Below, piece after piece: positions 21,396 to 33,900 of a stretch of DNA of 64,000 bases (position 1 is its first letter; the number at the start of each line of letters is the position of its first letter). A program made the translations under genes and the position numbers. The notes under the pieces are model-generated. The model made no database searches and was not told where the DNA came from. It saw only the letters and a program-made list of their open reading frames with translations. The DNA comes from Thalassia testudinum (taxonomy: Eukaryota; Streptophyta; Magnoliopsida; Alismatales; Hydrocharitaceae), in NCBI GenBank assembly GCA_037157565.1, contig JAZHRO010000036.1, forward strand, positions 23,114,501-23,178,500, written 5' to 3'.

Positions 21396-23831
21396 TAAAC
21401 AAGTCCTAAGCTTAATTCAATTCAGATTTTTAAAGCAACGAATTCACTATCAAATCTTAAGTCTAATGAAATAATGAAGAATTAAATATTTCAGGATCCT
21501 TTTCAAATCAAATATGGCAAGTTTAAACAATCTGTGCACAATTTTCACATTTTCTGGACTCACCGGAGCTCTGGCGAGCCATTCTTGAGCTTCAGCCTCT
21601 AGAATTTGTTGAGAAGCTCCAGAATGATGTAACATGGATCACTGATTAATTTGAAGTCATTTAATTGAGGATTTAGCCACTGGAGCTAGAGATAGATCTT
21701 CATCTTCTCCAACTCAGGCGGAGTTGGAGAAGTCTATTAGTTAGGTTTGAGAAGAACTTAAGGTACCTAGAAGCTTCAGTGCGATGCACTGAAGCTGTTT
21801 ATGCTCTTAGAATACTGTAACAACCTCTGAATGGCTCTGACGAACACATACCTTTTCAAGCTCAAGTGACGAGCCTAAAACCCTAGAAATCTTGGTCAGA
21901 GCACCTATTTGAGAATCTGAATAAATTCCTAAGGTTAAGAAGATCCTATTTGAGGCTTTGATTTCTTGTGGAGAAGTTTTTAATAGAAAGTCAAATTTTT
22001 GTGCCTTCACTATCAAACTGACTTTGATTATGGAGTTCTAAGCTCAATCTGAGGAATTGATGAGATAGAATGGATTCGGTGTACTTGTTGAATGATCTGA
22101 GAGAGAATAAACTGAGCTCAGACCTGTGTCTTGGTGAAAATTCGAACTCTGTCAATTTTGGTTACTTTTCAAACCCAAACTAACAGCAGTGCCATTTTAA
22201 TGAGTTTTGAACTTGAATCCTACCCAGATAAGTCATTTACAACCCTTAGAACTAGCTTAAATTGATCAGTAATGTTTCTCTGTGTCTGTTTATCTATTTC
22301 AATCTGAAAATCTGAACTCTAAAGCTTTAAGAGAAGCTTCAACCTTCTGTACACTGTCTGAAGGTCTTGAGAGCTTTAATCTCACTTTTGTAGATGCGAA
22401 ATCACTTATAGAACCTATATAGACCTTTAAATGAGAGAGAAAAGTTCATCTGAGGACTCTGTGACATTAATTTCTATTTCCAGGCAATAAATAACCCGTA
22501 GGAACCCCTTATTTCACTCTTCAAATTGAAGAGGAAAATATCATCTAAATCTTAAATTGACCCTACAATTGTGTAGATCTATCTTAGAGCTTTCCAATAA
22601 ACTTTAAATCACTTGATTTGGAGCTCTGAACTGGGAGATATGATTGATTGAAGTTGGGTCTGGAAGGGGTTAAGATAGTCCCACATCGTCAGTTTCTAAG
22701 CGTGCACCTAGGAACAAAAGCAATTTGTTACATGAGCTTCCCAGTCGTCAGCGCTAGGCGCATCGGTAACCGATCTAAGCATTCTGAACCTATTCTGAGC
22801 ATATGTATGTGTGTGCGGCATGTGTACATGCCCGCAGGTGTGCACCCGGGTGGGCGTGAGCGAGTGTGTGCCCTGGGAGGGCGAGGCCTGGAAGGCCGGG
22901 TTGAGCTGGATTGGCTCAAAACTATGAACCAAAATGAAAGAAACTGAAATCGAACCTAACTGAGATTAGGCAAGGACCGAGTAGGGTCTGGTCCCACCCT
23001 GGACTTAAGGTGCTGTGTATCCTCGAAAGGACCTCGCCGCAAATAAAATAATTTTTGGTTAAAAAGGAAAATAAAATCGGTTCAACTGAAGGATTAAAGG
23101 AAAAGAAAATAAAAGCAGAGAAGCTGATGGCTAAGGAAGCTAAGGTTAAAGGAATCACTGAAGTTTAAGGTTAAGCTAAGTGCTGAAGGCTAAGGAAAGG
23201 AGGAGAACAGGTGCTAAGGAGTGTTAAAGAAGAACAGGTACTAAAGGAAGAAAAGAAGGCAGGAATAGAAGAGAGGTAAGAAAGAGAGCTCGAGATAGAG
23301 AAAAAAGGAAAAGAAGAGAAAGAAAGAGAGAAGAAGAGAGAGGCTGAAGAAGTAAAAAAAGGATATTTTTCTTGCATCATTTTAATTACTTTTTGTTCTT
23401 AAATGTTGTAATAAGGCATATTTTAATAGAACAATTTTTATTGCCTTAATTTCTTTTGAAATAAAATTGGAAAATTAATATGTTTACTTGTTAATAAAGT
23501 AGATCATTTTGAGTAAATATTTTCTCTTATGGGATTTTGCATATTACTTCATTTTAATTAATATTTTGGCAAAATTCATGTTTTTAAAATCAACCTAGTT
23601 ATACCTCCTAAACTTGGAAAGAAATAAAAGATAATTGGTGAATTTAGAAAAAAAAATTATAACTCCCAATGAACGACCTGGACTCAACCAGTAAAAATTT
23701 CTAAAATGTTAGGTTAATTCGACCCTACACTACACAATCGACATAATTTTGAGTTAACCTAAGTGACTTTTTCTACTCTTAATTAAGTAAAATTAACTTA
23801 ATTACTGAGTTGAGTGTAAAGCCACTTATCA
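21396..23831 (+). other. Insertion D, right part after E
   Basis: No gene is recognisable. The sequence is AT-rich with a purine-rich stretch at about 23200-23365. An AGTCCCACATCG motif at 22677-22688 matches the upstream sequence element of plant snRNA promoters (RTCCCACATCG), though I see no TATA at the expected distance. The U5-like motif near 23665 and the CTTATCA end support an LTR. Confidence 0.55.
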
Positions 23832-23836
23832 TGCAA

Positions 23837-24693
23837 CCGCACGTAGGTCCACATTGTTGCATTTGATGGTCCTCATCGTGCCACGTGACAGAATCTGTGC
23901 TGCTTGATTTGATCCAACAGTCAATCACGCTCGAGTGCCACCAACCTTCCCAAATTCACATTGAGCGTGAGTCGATCCTACACCTTGCACTTGCATGTGA
24001 GCACACAAACCAATGCGCTACTTCTCTCCTTGTGTTGCATTTACATTTTTAGGCATGTCTAGTCTCAGCCGTTGGATGGATATCCAACAGCTGAGATGTC
24101 TTCTCAATTGATGGAGAGTGGGGGCAGAGGCGATGTGGCTCTTTCATGGTCGTTGGATGACGATCCAAAAGCCACCATTTTTTCCTTCAAAGATTGGGGG
24201 CGCGACAAGGGGCTGCTTGGATGGTGCCACGTGGCACTATCCCGACCGTTCATCTTCCCACCTTTGTAGTTGGTGCTACAAAGCTCTGATCGAGTTGATC
24301 TTTGCGTTGTTAGACTACGATCGTTGATCCGAATCCATCCATGCAGTCGGATTTGACATCTGAGGCATTGATTTTTGCTATCTGGCTCCTTGGCCTCTGA
24401 TTTTCTATGAGCTCTATGTGCAGCTATGGTTCTCTAATCAAGATGATTTTAGAAATGCTAGGCTCCCGTCATCGTCCTGATCAGATCTATACGTTATGAT
24501 CTGTCAACTGTGGCCTCGAATCATCTGTAATCAATGTCGTTTCCCTTTTAGGGTGTAAAATGGAAATGTTATCTATAAGGCTACCAAACTGACTACCATG
24601 CAATTTATGATTCTTGTGCCTGCTTTGTTCCTAAGTTATGCTAAAATCTAACTTAATTCAGGTAGATTAGTTCATATGATTGCTGTGCAATCA
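23837..24693 (-). repeat. Element C 3' LTR, U3 side
   Basis: Homologous to 31948-32786. It contains the CACGTG palindrome at about 24219-24241, and its minus-strand start TGATTGCACAGCAATCA at 24677-24693 is a perfect 7-bp palindrome around ACA. Confidence 0.87.
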
Positions 24694-26538
24694 CACCTCC
24701 AAGCCTGAATCTTGCTAGTCCCTAGTAATGTCAAGGCTAAATGCAGAGTGGTCCTAAATGAATAATATCTGTCAAGAGTTCAACTAGAGATATATTTATT
24801 TTGTTTTCATCTAAAACTTTAGAAATCTAGATAGTTGTGAAAGTGTAGTGTTGTAGCCTATGCAACAGATCCAAGTGAAAAGCTAATCCACATCTAAAGC
24901 TTGTACTTGACCAATAGTAAAATTCTATTGGGATAGGCAAACTTCTTCCCTCGGGGTTTATAAAGTAATCCGTAATTTCAGCCTTGATTTTTAGTTTAGG
25001 TAGAAGATGACTAAGTCAAATAAGTTTGTATTTGGTGGCTCACACTCCTCTAGTGCTATATATAGGCTAGTACTACATAACCTAAATTTTTGGACTTATT
25101 AAATAACTCAACTCAAAGAGAGGTGGAGAACTATGCTCTCTTTAGTTTCTTTTTACTCCTCTCTCTTTTTTTTTCTTTCTTTTTCTTTTTCTTTTCTTTT
25201 CCTTTTCATTTTCTTTTAGAGCTCACAATCTTACCAGATTTGTCCATATATTTGGTTGCCTCTCATGGCATTAACACTTTGAGTAACTTCTGATAACCCT
25301 ATGTCTAAGTCAAAATTCCTCAGCCCGTATTCAAGCGGTTGGAAATACAAAAAAGTATGTCAAGGCTGCATTTTGTGGACTATGAAGGGAATGGGTGTTG
25401 TTGCCTCAATGTGATTGACATGGAATAGACACAATGAAATTAACTTTTTTTTCTACTCTTTTTCTTTTCATATGTATATTTTCTCTTTTTTTTCTCTCTT
25501 TTCTTTTATATAATTGTGTCCACCAACTCAACGAAATGTAGCACTCATGCACATTTTTATTCACAAGGACTACTCAGGATTGAGGGTGTTCAAGAGGATA
25601 TCGGGTGGCTTATTTGGTGGAAGTACCTACTCTCGACACTGGGAAAGGAATGGATGGGATAGCGTATTTCTGACCTCGACGTTAAACATTCCTTCAGCTG
25701 AGGATTTCGTAAAGGACGGTTGTGACCATCCACCTTAGTCCTAGTTTTACTAGAACCCATTCTCTATGTATTTGCCTTATTTGGTGGCTCTCCAATAGTT
25801 CACACAAAGAATTTATACGTAAGAATTGAGAGCAAAAACTGTGCCTAACTCCAAGTATCATTATCCAATTATCTAGAAACTAAGATTCCCTATACTATCC
25901 TTAAAGCACCAGTAGACTTTCTACTCTCACCTCACACTTGTTTGGTGGATCTACTAGAAGATGGTTTGCCTAACTTCCTAATTACTATCCAAGGGCTCAA
26001 TTGCTTCTTCTTGACAAATTAAAGATGTCTATTGATCTTCATAGAGGATCCATTGCAAATTCTATGTGTAAGTGTGAAAATCTACTGGATTCTAAATTCA
26101 GGAATCAGCTTAAGAATAAATCCCTAATAAAACCTTCTTGATAAAAATTCTTTATGCATGAATGCAATTTTTTTTTGACATAATAAGACATGGAATATCC
26201 ACCCCCCATGCCTATTCATTACAATGTCCGCATTGAAATGTATGCAGGAAAATCAAAGTGTAATAAGCAAGAGGGGATATCACCTAACTAGCTTGTTAAT
26301 CTAGGTTAGCTTGGATAGAGAAATGCCTATATAGAATACTGGGTTGCCTCCCAGCCAGTGTTAAGTTTAACATCATTTGCCAAACCTAAACCCAAAAGAA
26401 ATATGTATTTCAATATTGTGGGTCAAGAGAATGAGTAATAATTGTTGCTGAGATATTCATAATTAGTATAAAGATAAGATCTTGTGGTCCTAGAATCAGT
26501 GATCCACAAATGCGGACTAGATGATGATGTTGACCTAC
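24694..26538 (-). other. Element C 3' noncoding region
   Basis: On the minus strand: a purine tract AGGCTTGGAGGTG against the LTR (24694-24706), a TTGCTA/TAGTAA hairpin (24712-24728), pyrimidine tracts at 25140-25215 and 25445-25510, and TATTTGGTGG (CCACCAAATA on the element strand) at 25029, 25611 and 25779 plus degenerate copies. A GGCATGGGGGG tract (about 26204-26215, rc) sits near the end of the gene. It resembles the 3' regions of A and H. Confidence 0.7.
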
Positions 26539-27720
26539 TCAGAAGAGCTTTTCTGATTTGAAAGATAGAAAAGGGTCAAATAGATGAGGTTCATGATACA
26601 GAGTTTGTTCATTAATACAATTCCATAATTCAAGAAGAGGTGCTAGAGGGTCAGGATTGAAATCATGATTAAAATTTAGATCTACTTCTGAATTAGAATC
26701 ATAAGGATCCTCATAATGGTAACTGATGTCAAAAATCATGAATTCTCCAAGCTTCAGGTTATTTGAGGATAAAGGTAGAGTTGTGTTGAATTCCTCAAAA
26801 TCCTCAAACCATTTCTTCCTCAGAATCAAGCCATCCATTTGAATTAGTTGGATTATAAGTTCTTCCCTAGTCCATAATGGCTTGAACTTCTTTTTCTGAG
26901 TTGTTTCTTCTTTTCCTTGGTTCATGTCCTTTGGTTGTCCAATGTCTCGAACCCCCTCAAAATCCAGTAATTCTTGATTTTTAGGGTGGATATACTGAGG
27001 ATTCTTTATGTCGTTGTCTAATTCATCATAAGATACTCCCAATAGTTCCTCGATTTCACGAGTATCTTTTTCAATTTTATTATCTATGGGAGGTGGTAAA
27101 TCAGAAGCATCCTCAAGTATATCACTTCCTTGCCATTCTTGTTGATCTTGAGATTTTGTAGAATTCAAATTATCCTCAGTGTGAATTGCCAAAACCTCTT
27201 CAATTATTCTCGTGACCTCAATAGAACCACAATTCACTTTATTCTTTTGGGAAGCTTTAAAGATATTGAGTTGACAAGTTTTCCTCCCATAAGTGATTTG
27301 CATACTCCCCATCTCACAGTTGATTAGAGCCTTAGCTGTTGCTAAGAAGGGTCTTCCTAAGATTATGAGGGTGTGGTTTAAATTTTCTGATGCCTCCATA
27401 TCTAAAACTAAAAAGTCCACAGGGTACTCAAAATCCCTCACTTTTATAATCACATTTTGTAAGAGTCCCTTTGGAATCTTAGTTGACCTACCAGCAAGCT
27501 AAAGGGTAACATCAATGTGTTGTAAGGGATTTAAATCCAACTGTTCGTATAATTTCGTGGGGATTAGATTGATGGAGGCACTAAGGTCTAGTAAGGCTCG
27601 TTCCAAGATAAAACTGTATATCTCCCATGAAATTAAGGGGGTACCAGGATCTTTCTTTTTAGGAGGGAGCTTATTTAAGATGATGACACTAGCTTCTTCA
27701 GAAACTATGACCCTTTTTGA
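26539..27720 (-). pseudogene. Element C aspartic protease with acidic C-terminal extension
   Basis: The core is RALLDLSASINLIP (Gly of the usual LGAS replaced by Ser), then a LAGRSTKIPKGLL segment broken by a stop near 27500, then LNHTLIILGRPFLATAKA. After the linker LNIFKASQKNKVNCG come about 200 residues, open to 26539: rich in Asp, Glu, Asn and Gln, with a basic patch (QKKKFKPLW) and an EDPYDSNSEVDLNF segment. The tail is alignable to B only in its first part. In gag-pol relatives RT would follow; here noncoding DNA does. The 304 open codons suggest this tail decayed more slowly than the rest or is younger. Protease activity is doubtful given the DLSAS change. Confidence 0.78.
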
Positions 27721-27759
27721 TGATTTGGCCTAGCATTTCTGTGTGCACAATTCCTTATG

Positions 27760-29584
27760 AAATTTTACACAGGCCGGGAATGTTCTCAATGGCTTCAAGG
27801 AGTGGTATATTCACCTGGACTTGCTTTATAATCTGAAGCTACTCCTTAGATTGATTGGTTTTCTTTTCCCTAGATTTGTTCAAGGCTTTAGGAAAAGGTG
27901 CTTGAGAAAAATCATGAGTGTTCAAATCCTAAGTCTTGTTTTCTAGATTAGCTTGGTCTCCCAGGTCAGATTTGGGCTCCTCAAGATCTTGCTAAGATTT
28001 GGATGTGAATTGTTTCCCACTTCTTAAGGTGACAGCACAAGCATAGGCATTATGGTTAGAAGGGTGAGGTAGGTTTTGCAAAATAGGTTGACCCTGAGCT
28101 GGGTTGGGGTTAACAAAGCGAGGTGGGTGCTGGGGAGCAGGTTAAATTATGTGTGCTTATTGCTCCTGTGTGTTGTTTTGGTTAACCCTATTAAAGTTCC
28201 TTGGGTTGGGGATGGGCTGGGATGGCAGCATTCCGTGTTGTCTAGCATCTACCAATTGGTCTAATCGTCCCATCAAATCTTTCCTCAATTGATCCATTTC
28301 TTCTTTATCTCTCAAATTCATTTCCCGCATTTCTTTGAGGACCAGACTCAGATCAGAAGGCTAGGTTTCTTGAGTAGGTTGTGGCTGATATGTGCGTGGT
28401 TGTGTGTACCTACTGGGTTGCCCATAAGTGCTTGGCTTAGTCAAGTTAAGACCTTGGGTAGGTTTCTGACTTGACTAAGCAAAGATAGGATGGTTACACC
28501 ATCCAAGGTTGCAGTTGTTTGAATATGGGTCATTTTTAGTGTATCCTTGGAGTGCAGTAACATCCTTAAGATAATTAGGCATTGGGATGCCTAATTCAGA
28601 ATTTGAAGGCATCAAGGTCCCTCCTTGGTACCCAGGAAGAGATGGTTCCAAGTAAAGTTGACTCATGGGTGGAGCCATGGTTAGGTCATTAATATTGTGC
28701 ACTACTTTCTAACCTAGAGGATTGGGGAGTTGGGTGCAGGTTAGCATAGAAGTTCCTTTGATAGGCATAGGGTTTATTCTAGAATGTGTACCTAAGGAAT
28801 TCCTGCCCTTCAGAAGGTTGACCAATTTATTATGCAACTCTTTACATTCTTCCCAACGAGCTCCACCTTATCGAATCGTTGTACTATTAGTTCTAAATCA
28901 ACCAAGTTGAATTATCCTTAACTTCATAGACTTTGCTCCTTGGTTGAGTTGATCTGTTGAAGGTAGACATTGAGGAATTATTGAGGGAATTCTCACTCAT
29001 ATTCTTGAATAATTGAAAGGCTCCCTCAGTATCTCTGCTTAGGAAATTACCCCCACATGCTACATCAACGAAATTCTTCAAATTATCACTTAACCCATAT
29101 TCAAAAATGTGCTTCTCAAATCTTCCTAAGTTAGGATTGGTCTACCAACAAACCTCAACCAATGAGCAACTTTATCAATTAAGGAAAATGGAAACATTTT
29201 CATCATTAAGGTACCTTTATTAATGTTCCTAGGGCCAAAGGTCCTTCGTATGTGTAGAAGTTCTTCAAGGTTGTGGATGGGGTCATCGGAATCGAGGCCA
29301 TAGAAGTGGGGAATTATATTAATGATTTGTGGTTTCAGTTCAAAACCATCCCCATCTTGAGGTACCCTAACAAAAGGTTGTGGTTGGGCATTAGGAGGAT
29401 TGTAAAAGCCTCTGAGAAGCTGGTCTACTCACCCATTTTGGAGTCGAGCAATGGCATGCACTATGACCTTCATCTATCTATCATGATGCTGGCCTTACTC
29501 AGTAATCTACCTCTATAAGAGAGCCATTGGATCTAGATTTTGTTCCTCCTCTTCGATCTCATCTTCCTCGTGGTGACTAGCCAT
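27760..29584 (-). pseudogene. Element C Athila-type gag (degenerate)
   Basis: The ATG at 29584 (MASHHEEDEIEEEEQN) is the best start. Recognisable parts in order: a KMFPFSLIDKVAHWL stretch near 29180, GGNFLSRDTEGAFQLFKNMSENSLNN at about 29040, NLGWCNHPIFA near 28480 (the GWxxHPNFSW site), and LPSQPIPNPRNFN near 28220, followed by a Gln-rich part. Multiple stops and frameshifts interrupt it. Role as for gag of B. Confidence 0.75.
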
Positions 29585-31179
29585 TAGAGAGGGTTTAGAT
29601 TCAAATCTTAGACAATCAGGTCTTCTCCTAGAATTTCTTTCTAAAGGTTGTAGCAAATAAAGATGTAGAGATCTTTTACCTTGGATGCACCAGAAGAATG
29701 TCTACAGATCAAAGGGAGAAGACAGATGCGAGAATACCCACCCTCTCAGTACAAGCAATCAAGCTAGTCCTTAAAGTGTAAACCCTAAATAGACTTAATC
29801 TTAGCTCCCCAAAACAAGACTAGGTTAGATCAACCCTTGAATTACTTGGCTTCCCAGAAGGGTGGGACCCCCTAGGATACCCCGCATGGCAGGACACCAC
29901 TAAGGGTTAATGAGATTACTGCATCGACCTTTCTTGTCACTAGTAGGTCCAAGTAGATATTGCCTTAACCTTAGCCCAATCTAATTTCAACTCCCCAAGA
30001 AGATTAGTCTTTCCTAGGGCACATCTACTCAGTTTTAGGCTTAGGCTTGACGTGCTTTTGGAATATGATGGGCATTAGGGTGGTGTTGCCCTTAAAATTG
30101 ATTCTTAAAGTGTAAAGTTCACAGGCAAGGAGTTCAAAAGTAATTTTCTATGATAAAGTGAATTTTAAGGTTCAATTGCTTGTATAGTTGCATTTTAAGG
30201 TTCATTTGGAGTAAATATCTTCAAGCGATGGTTCTGATGATGCACACAAGAGCTTTTGCAAGTCCCAATTATTTGATAGATTTCCTTTAAGTACGGAAAT
30301 GCAAGTGTGCTCTATCTTAATGTGAAACCCTAATAGTAGATAGTTCTTGATGATACTTTTAAGTCCAAATTCAGAGTGGTGCTTCCCAAATAATGTAATC
30401 AATTGATCATGTTCCACCACTAACAAGGGACTCAGAAAATGTTTCTTCAAAAATTTTAATGCATGTTTTCTATTTTTTTCTGATTTAAAGTATACTGGGG
30501 GTTCTATGGTCTATTTTGACCCCTAGTTGGTGATTGAATAGTACATGCAATAAAACATGTAGAAAATATTTTTTCAGATTTTTTGTAAATCCTATATTTT
30601 TGAAGGAATTTTGTGCGACAAATTTCAAGTCAATCGAAGTTCTATAAAAATTCTTGTGATTTTTTAAAGTATGTAAAATCAGGAGCAATAACAAATTCAA
30701 TATCAGTTCAATTTGAGAATTTGTAAAATTTTTATATAGCACAGAATGGTGTAAATTTTGAACACTTTGTTCCAGACTTCAAAATTCATGTCTAGTGAAA
30801 ATTTTAGAATTTTTGGACGTGTAGGTTTTTGGGAATTGAATTTTTAATAAAAGAGTTTGTTTCAACCCAAAAATATAGGAGGTGGTTATTATGTTGATTC
30901 CCACAAACAAGAGAATTTTTCTTAATTTTCTAATTTTTTTTAATTTTTTTTAGAAAATCAAGCAAATGCTAACCTAAGGATCATGCAAGCACCTTTTTTT
31001 TTTGAAAAGAAATCTAACCTAATCTAAACTATGAGTACTTATCTGAGATTCAAACTCTTTTTTTTCCGTTGTGCATTTCTTCTCGTAATTTTGCGATTCC
31101 TGGGCACACACAATAAAAAAGAGTAGCAAGTTACAATCTCAAATAAGCACTAGAAAGAAAAGCTTCAAAAATTTTCGTT
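29585..31179 (-). other. Element C leader
   Basis: Noncoding region between PBS and gag. Around 30030-30095 it matches the leaders of B, E and I (CTACTCAGTTTTAGGCTTAG, then TTGGAATATGATGGGC...). The GGGCCC of the others reads GGGCAT here. Elsewhere it is AT-rich with no gene. Confidence 0.6.
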
Positions 31180-31197
31180 TCCTCAGCAATGGCGTCA
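31180..31197 (-). promoter_or_regulatory. Primer-binding site of element C (decayed)
   Basis: The minus strand reads TGACGCCATTGCTGAGGA, four mismatches from the tRNA-Asp complement, three bases after the 5' LTR. Confidence 0.75.
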
Positions 31198-31200
31198 ACT

Positions 31201-32786
31201 TGTTCGACCATGAAACGCATTAAGAGTTTGTATTATTGTAGTGCGAATCACGATGAAACAAATAATGTTTATAGAGTTTTGATGAGTACTGAGTTTTCGT
31301 AGGCAAGGAAAACATGATTCTCAAAAGCATTTCCTACTAACTACTAATGCGAAATAGAAATCAGATAACCAAAGAATCAGAATTTTATTACTACTTGTAA
31401 ACAAATTTCAAACTAAAAATAACTATGCTAAGGAGTAGAGAGACAGAGAGAGGAGATGAAGGATGACGCTGCTTGTGGGGTGCTTGTGCGAAGTGTGATA
31501 GGACTTCAAATCCAGAGCACCGGGAGGACGACCAAACAGAAGTTGTAGAGAGAGAGGCTATAGATCTATTAGGTGGGAGTTGCCTCTCAACTGGGGGCCT
31601 TGGGGCTCATTTTATAGCTATAATGAGCAGCAAAGTAGGCATTTAAGCCCCCAAAATCATGCAACAACCTTGGGGCCATCAAATCCATCAATTGGGAGAT
31701 CAATGGCTCTGATCGAACCTCAAAATAACCTCAAACGCACCTTCAACACTCAGATTTCTTCATAGGATGACACGTGTCGCACACATAGCTGCCCGATTTG
31801 TCACCTCCACGCCCCTCGTGCTCCTTGCACACGCGAGTGCGTGCCTTCAAACTCAATAGATCGGATGTCTCCCGTCGCATGCCGCACCGCCTCTTCAAAT
31901 GTCGCTCGCCCATGTATATCGGGGCATCTGGTTGGGCATGCAGCTGCATATAGCTCCACATTGCCACATCCGATGGTCCTTGTCGTGCCATGCGGCTGAA
32001 TCCGTGCCACTTGATCTGATCCAAAGGTCAATCATGCTCGAGCACCTTCGACTTTCCCAAATTCACGCTGAGCATGACCCACACTTATGTGTGAGCACGT
32101 GAACCAATGTGCTACTCCACAACTTGTGTTGTGTTTAGCTATTTAGGAACATCCACTCTCAGCTGTTGGATGGATATCCAATGGCTCAGATGTCTTCTCA
32201 GTTAATGGAGTGTGGAGGCAGGGATACGTGGCTATTTCATGGCTGTTGGATGATGATCCAACGGCCACTGTTTCTTCATTCAGAGATTGGGGTAGTGGCA
32301 AGGGCCTGCTGGGACGATGCCACGTGGCATTATCGTGGCCGTTCATCTTCCCACCTTTGTTGTTGGTGATACAGAGCTCCAATCGGGCTGATCTTTGCGT
32401 TGTTGGACTACGTTCGTTGATCCGAATGCATACGTGTGGTCGGATTTGACATATGGGACTTTGATTTGTGTTATATGGCTCCTTGGTCTTTAATCTTTTA
32501 CAGGCTATATGTGCTGCAATGGTTGTCTGATCAAGATGATTTTAGAATCACTGGGTTCCTATCATCGTCATGATCAGATCTGTACGGTGTGATCTATCAT
32601 CTGTGGCCTCGAAGCATCTGTAATCAACGCCATCTCTCTTTTAGGGCATAAAATGGCAATGTTATCTATAAAGCTACCAAACTAACTACCATATAATTTA
32701 TGATGTTTATGCTTGCATTGTTCCTAAGTTATGCTAGAATCTAACTTAATTCAAGTAGATTAGGTTGTATGATTGCTGTGCAATCG
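31201..32786 (-). repeat. Element C 5' LTR
   Basis: Length 1586 bp, from TGTTCGACC to CAATCG (TCG probably from TCA). Homologous to the two pieces of the 3' LTR. Minus-strand TATAAA at 31611-31616, and CACGTG at 32321-32326 in a partly decayed palindrome. Confidence 0.88.
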
Positions 32787-32791
32787 TAAGG

Positions 32792-33900
32792 TTATCACAT
32801 TGAGGAGTGGGAAGAAGACACATGACAAAACATTTAGGCAATCGGGTCATGATTTTCTCACCCTCTACTATAGGAGGGCTCATCTTCCTCCTCTTCTCAG
32901 GAGGCACCTATGGTAGACAAGGGCAAAGGACCAATTGACCTTGAGATCCCCATCCCTCTTCCTGAGGTTTTGACATAAGATTTAGCATGGAAATAGAGTA
33001 CACAGAATTTTATGAAACTGAAATCGATATTCAAAGAAGTTCACATTCAGGTCCCTTTCCTAGATGCCATAGATCACATCTCTACTGTTGCTAGGTTCTT
33101 TGAGGACTATTGTACCCAGAGGCGACAACAAAAAAGTAGATGACAGGATGTATTATCAACGGAAGATAACACCATCATTCTAGCTAACTTACCTCCTAGG
33201 AAGAAAGACCCTGGTACCCCACTTATTTCCTGCTTTTTGTAGGATTCTCCATTTGATCGGGTCCTTCTTGATTTGGGTTTGTCCATCAACCTTACTCCCA
33301 CTGTCATGTATGATCATTTTCGATTTGGGGAGTTGAAACCCATCTCAGTTACCATTCAGTTGGCTGATCGATCAGTATAAACATGGAGGGGGGTGGTTGA
33401 GAACGTGATCGTTAAGGTCTGTTGATTTTGATTTCTAGAGAACTTTTTCATCCTCGATATGGAGGTTCCTCCTAATCTCTGTGAAGCACCGATTATTTTG
33501 GGTCACCCATTTTTGACGATAGCCCATGCACACATTGACTATACATCTGGGGGTATGGTGATTGCCCCTAGGAAATGAAAGACTTAGACTAGACATATTC
33601 AGGGCATCCAGAACTTCGACTATGATCTTATCAAGGAGGACAGTGAGGATGAAGAATCGGCTTTTTGTGGAAACATTGAGCTCCTTTATAATGACCCAAT
33701 GTCACATTCGTCTTCATTGTCAAGGTTTTTGGACCTTGATCCACACAAAGCCAAGACAGCTGTGATGCACATTTCCTCCCACGGATCTGATTGTCTAGGG
33801 TGCTCATCTGATCATGACACCCCTGATTCTGATTATCTTGATCCACCAATTACTAATTTACCCCTGCTGATGTAGGATGGCGAGACTACTACAAGAGGGT
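32792..33900 (+). pseudogene. Element A gag end and protease
   Basis: Resumes A's gag right after C. It contains the gag-pol linker (GKGPIDLEIPIPLPEV; VPFLDAIDHI), then the protease with PFDRVLLDLGLSINLTP near 33255-33300 (catalytic Asp kept, LGAS changed to LGLS), LADRSV followed by a stop, and APIILGHPFLTIA. The linker after it ends near 33900 with several stops. Collinear with H at 56740-57810. Confidence 0.8.

Larger units (their letters stand above)
12051..23831 (+). mobile_element. Insertion D: TG...CA unit of about 4 kb, probably a solo LTR, interrupted by E
   Basis: It begins TGATGAGACACTCATCA (a hairpin like those at other LTR starts here), ends CTTATCA, and is flanked by TGCAA at 12046-12050 and 23832-23836. 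Without E it is about 4.03 kb. A TATAAATA at 12834-12841 sits where an LTR promoter would. Near 23665 the motif TGAACGACCTGGACTCAACC matches the U5 signature of the other LTRs, about 165 bp before the end. No gag or pol homology is visible, so I read it as a large solo LTR in plus orientation. An alternative is a truncated element whose LTR ends at 13552 before TGGCGACTCAGGAGC. Confidence 0.65.
11335..32786 (-). mobile_element. Element C: second gag-protease-only LTR retrotransposon, interrupted by D and E
   Basis: The element lies on the minus strand. Its 5' LTR is at 31201-32786 and PBS at 31180-31197, followed by leader, gag, protease with a long acidic tail, and 3' noncoding DNA. Its 3' LTR is split into 11335-12050 and 23837-24693 by insertion D. 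Removing D leaves about 7.7 kb of gene plus LTR. Target duplication GAAGG/TAAGG (4 of 5 bases) lies in A's gag. Like B it has no RT or integrase. Its LTR start and 3' noncoding region resemble those of A and H; its leader and U3 G-box resemble those of B and E. Confidence 0.87.

Noticed and set aside
22648..22947. Open frame and snRNA-like gene near the AGTCCCACATCG motif in D
   Set aside because: No TATA at the expected spacing and no snRNA or 7SL sequence follows. Only the motif is kept as an observation.
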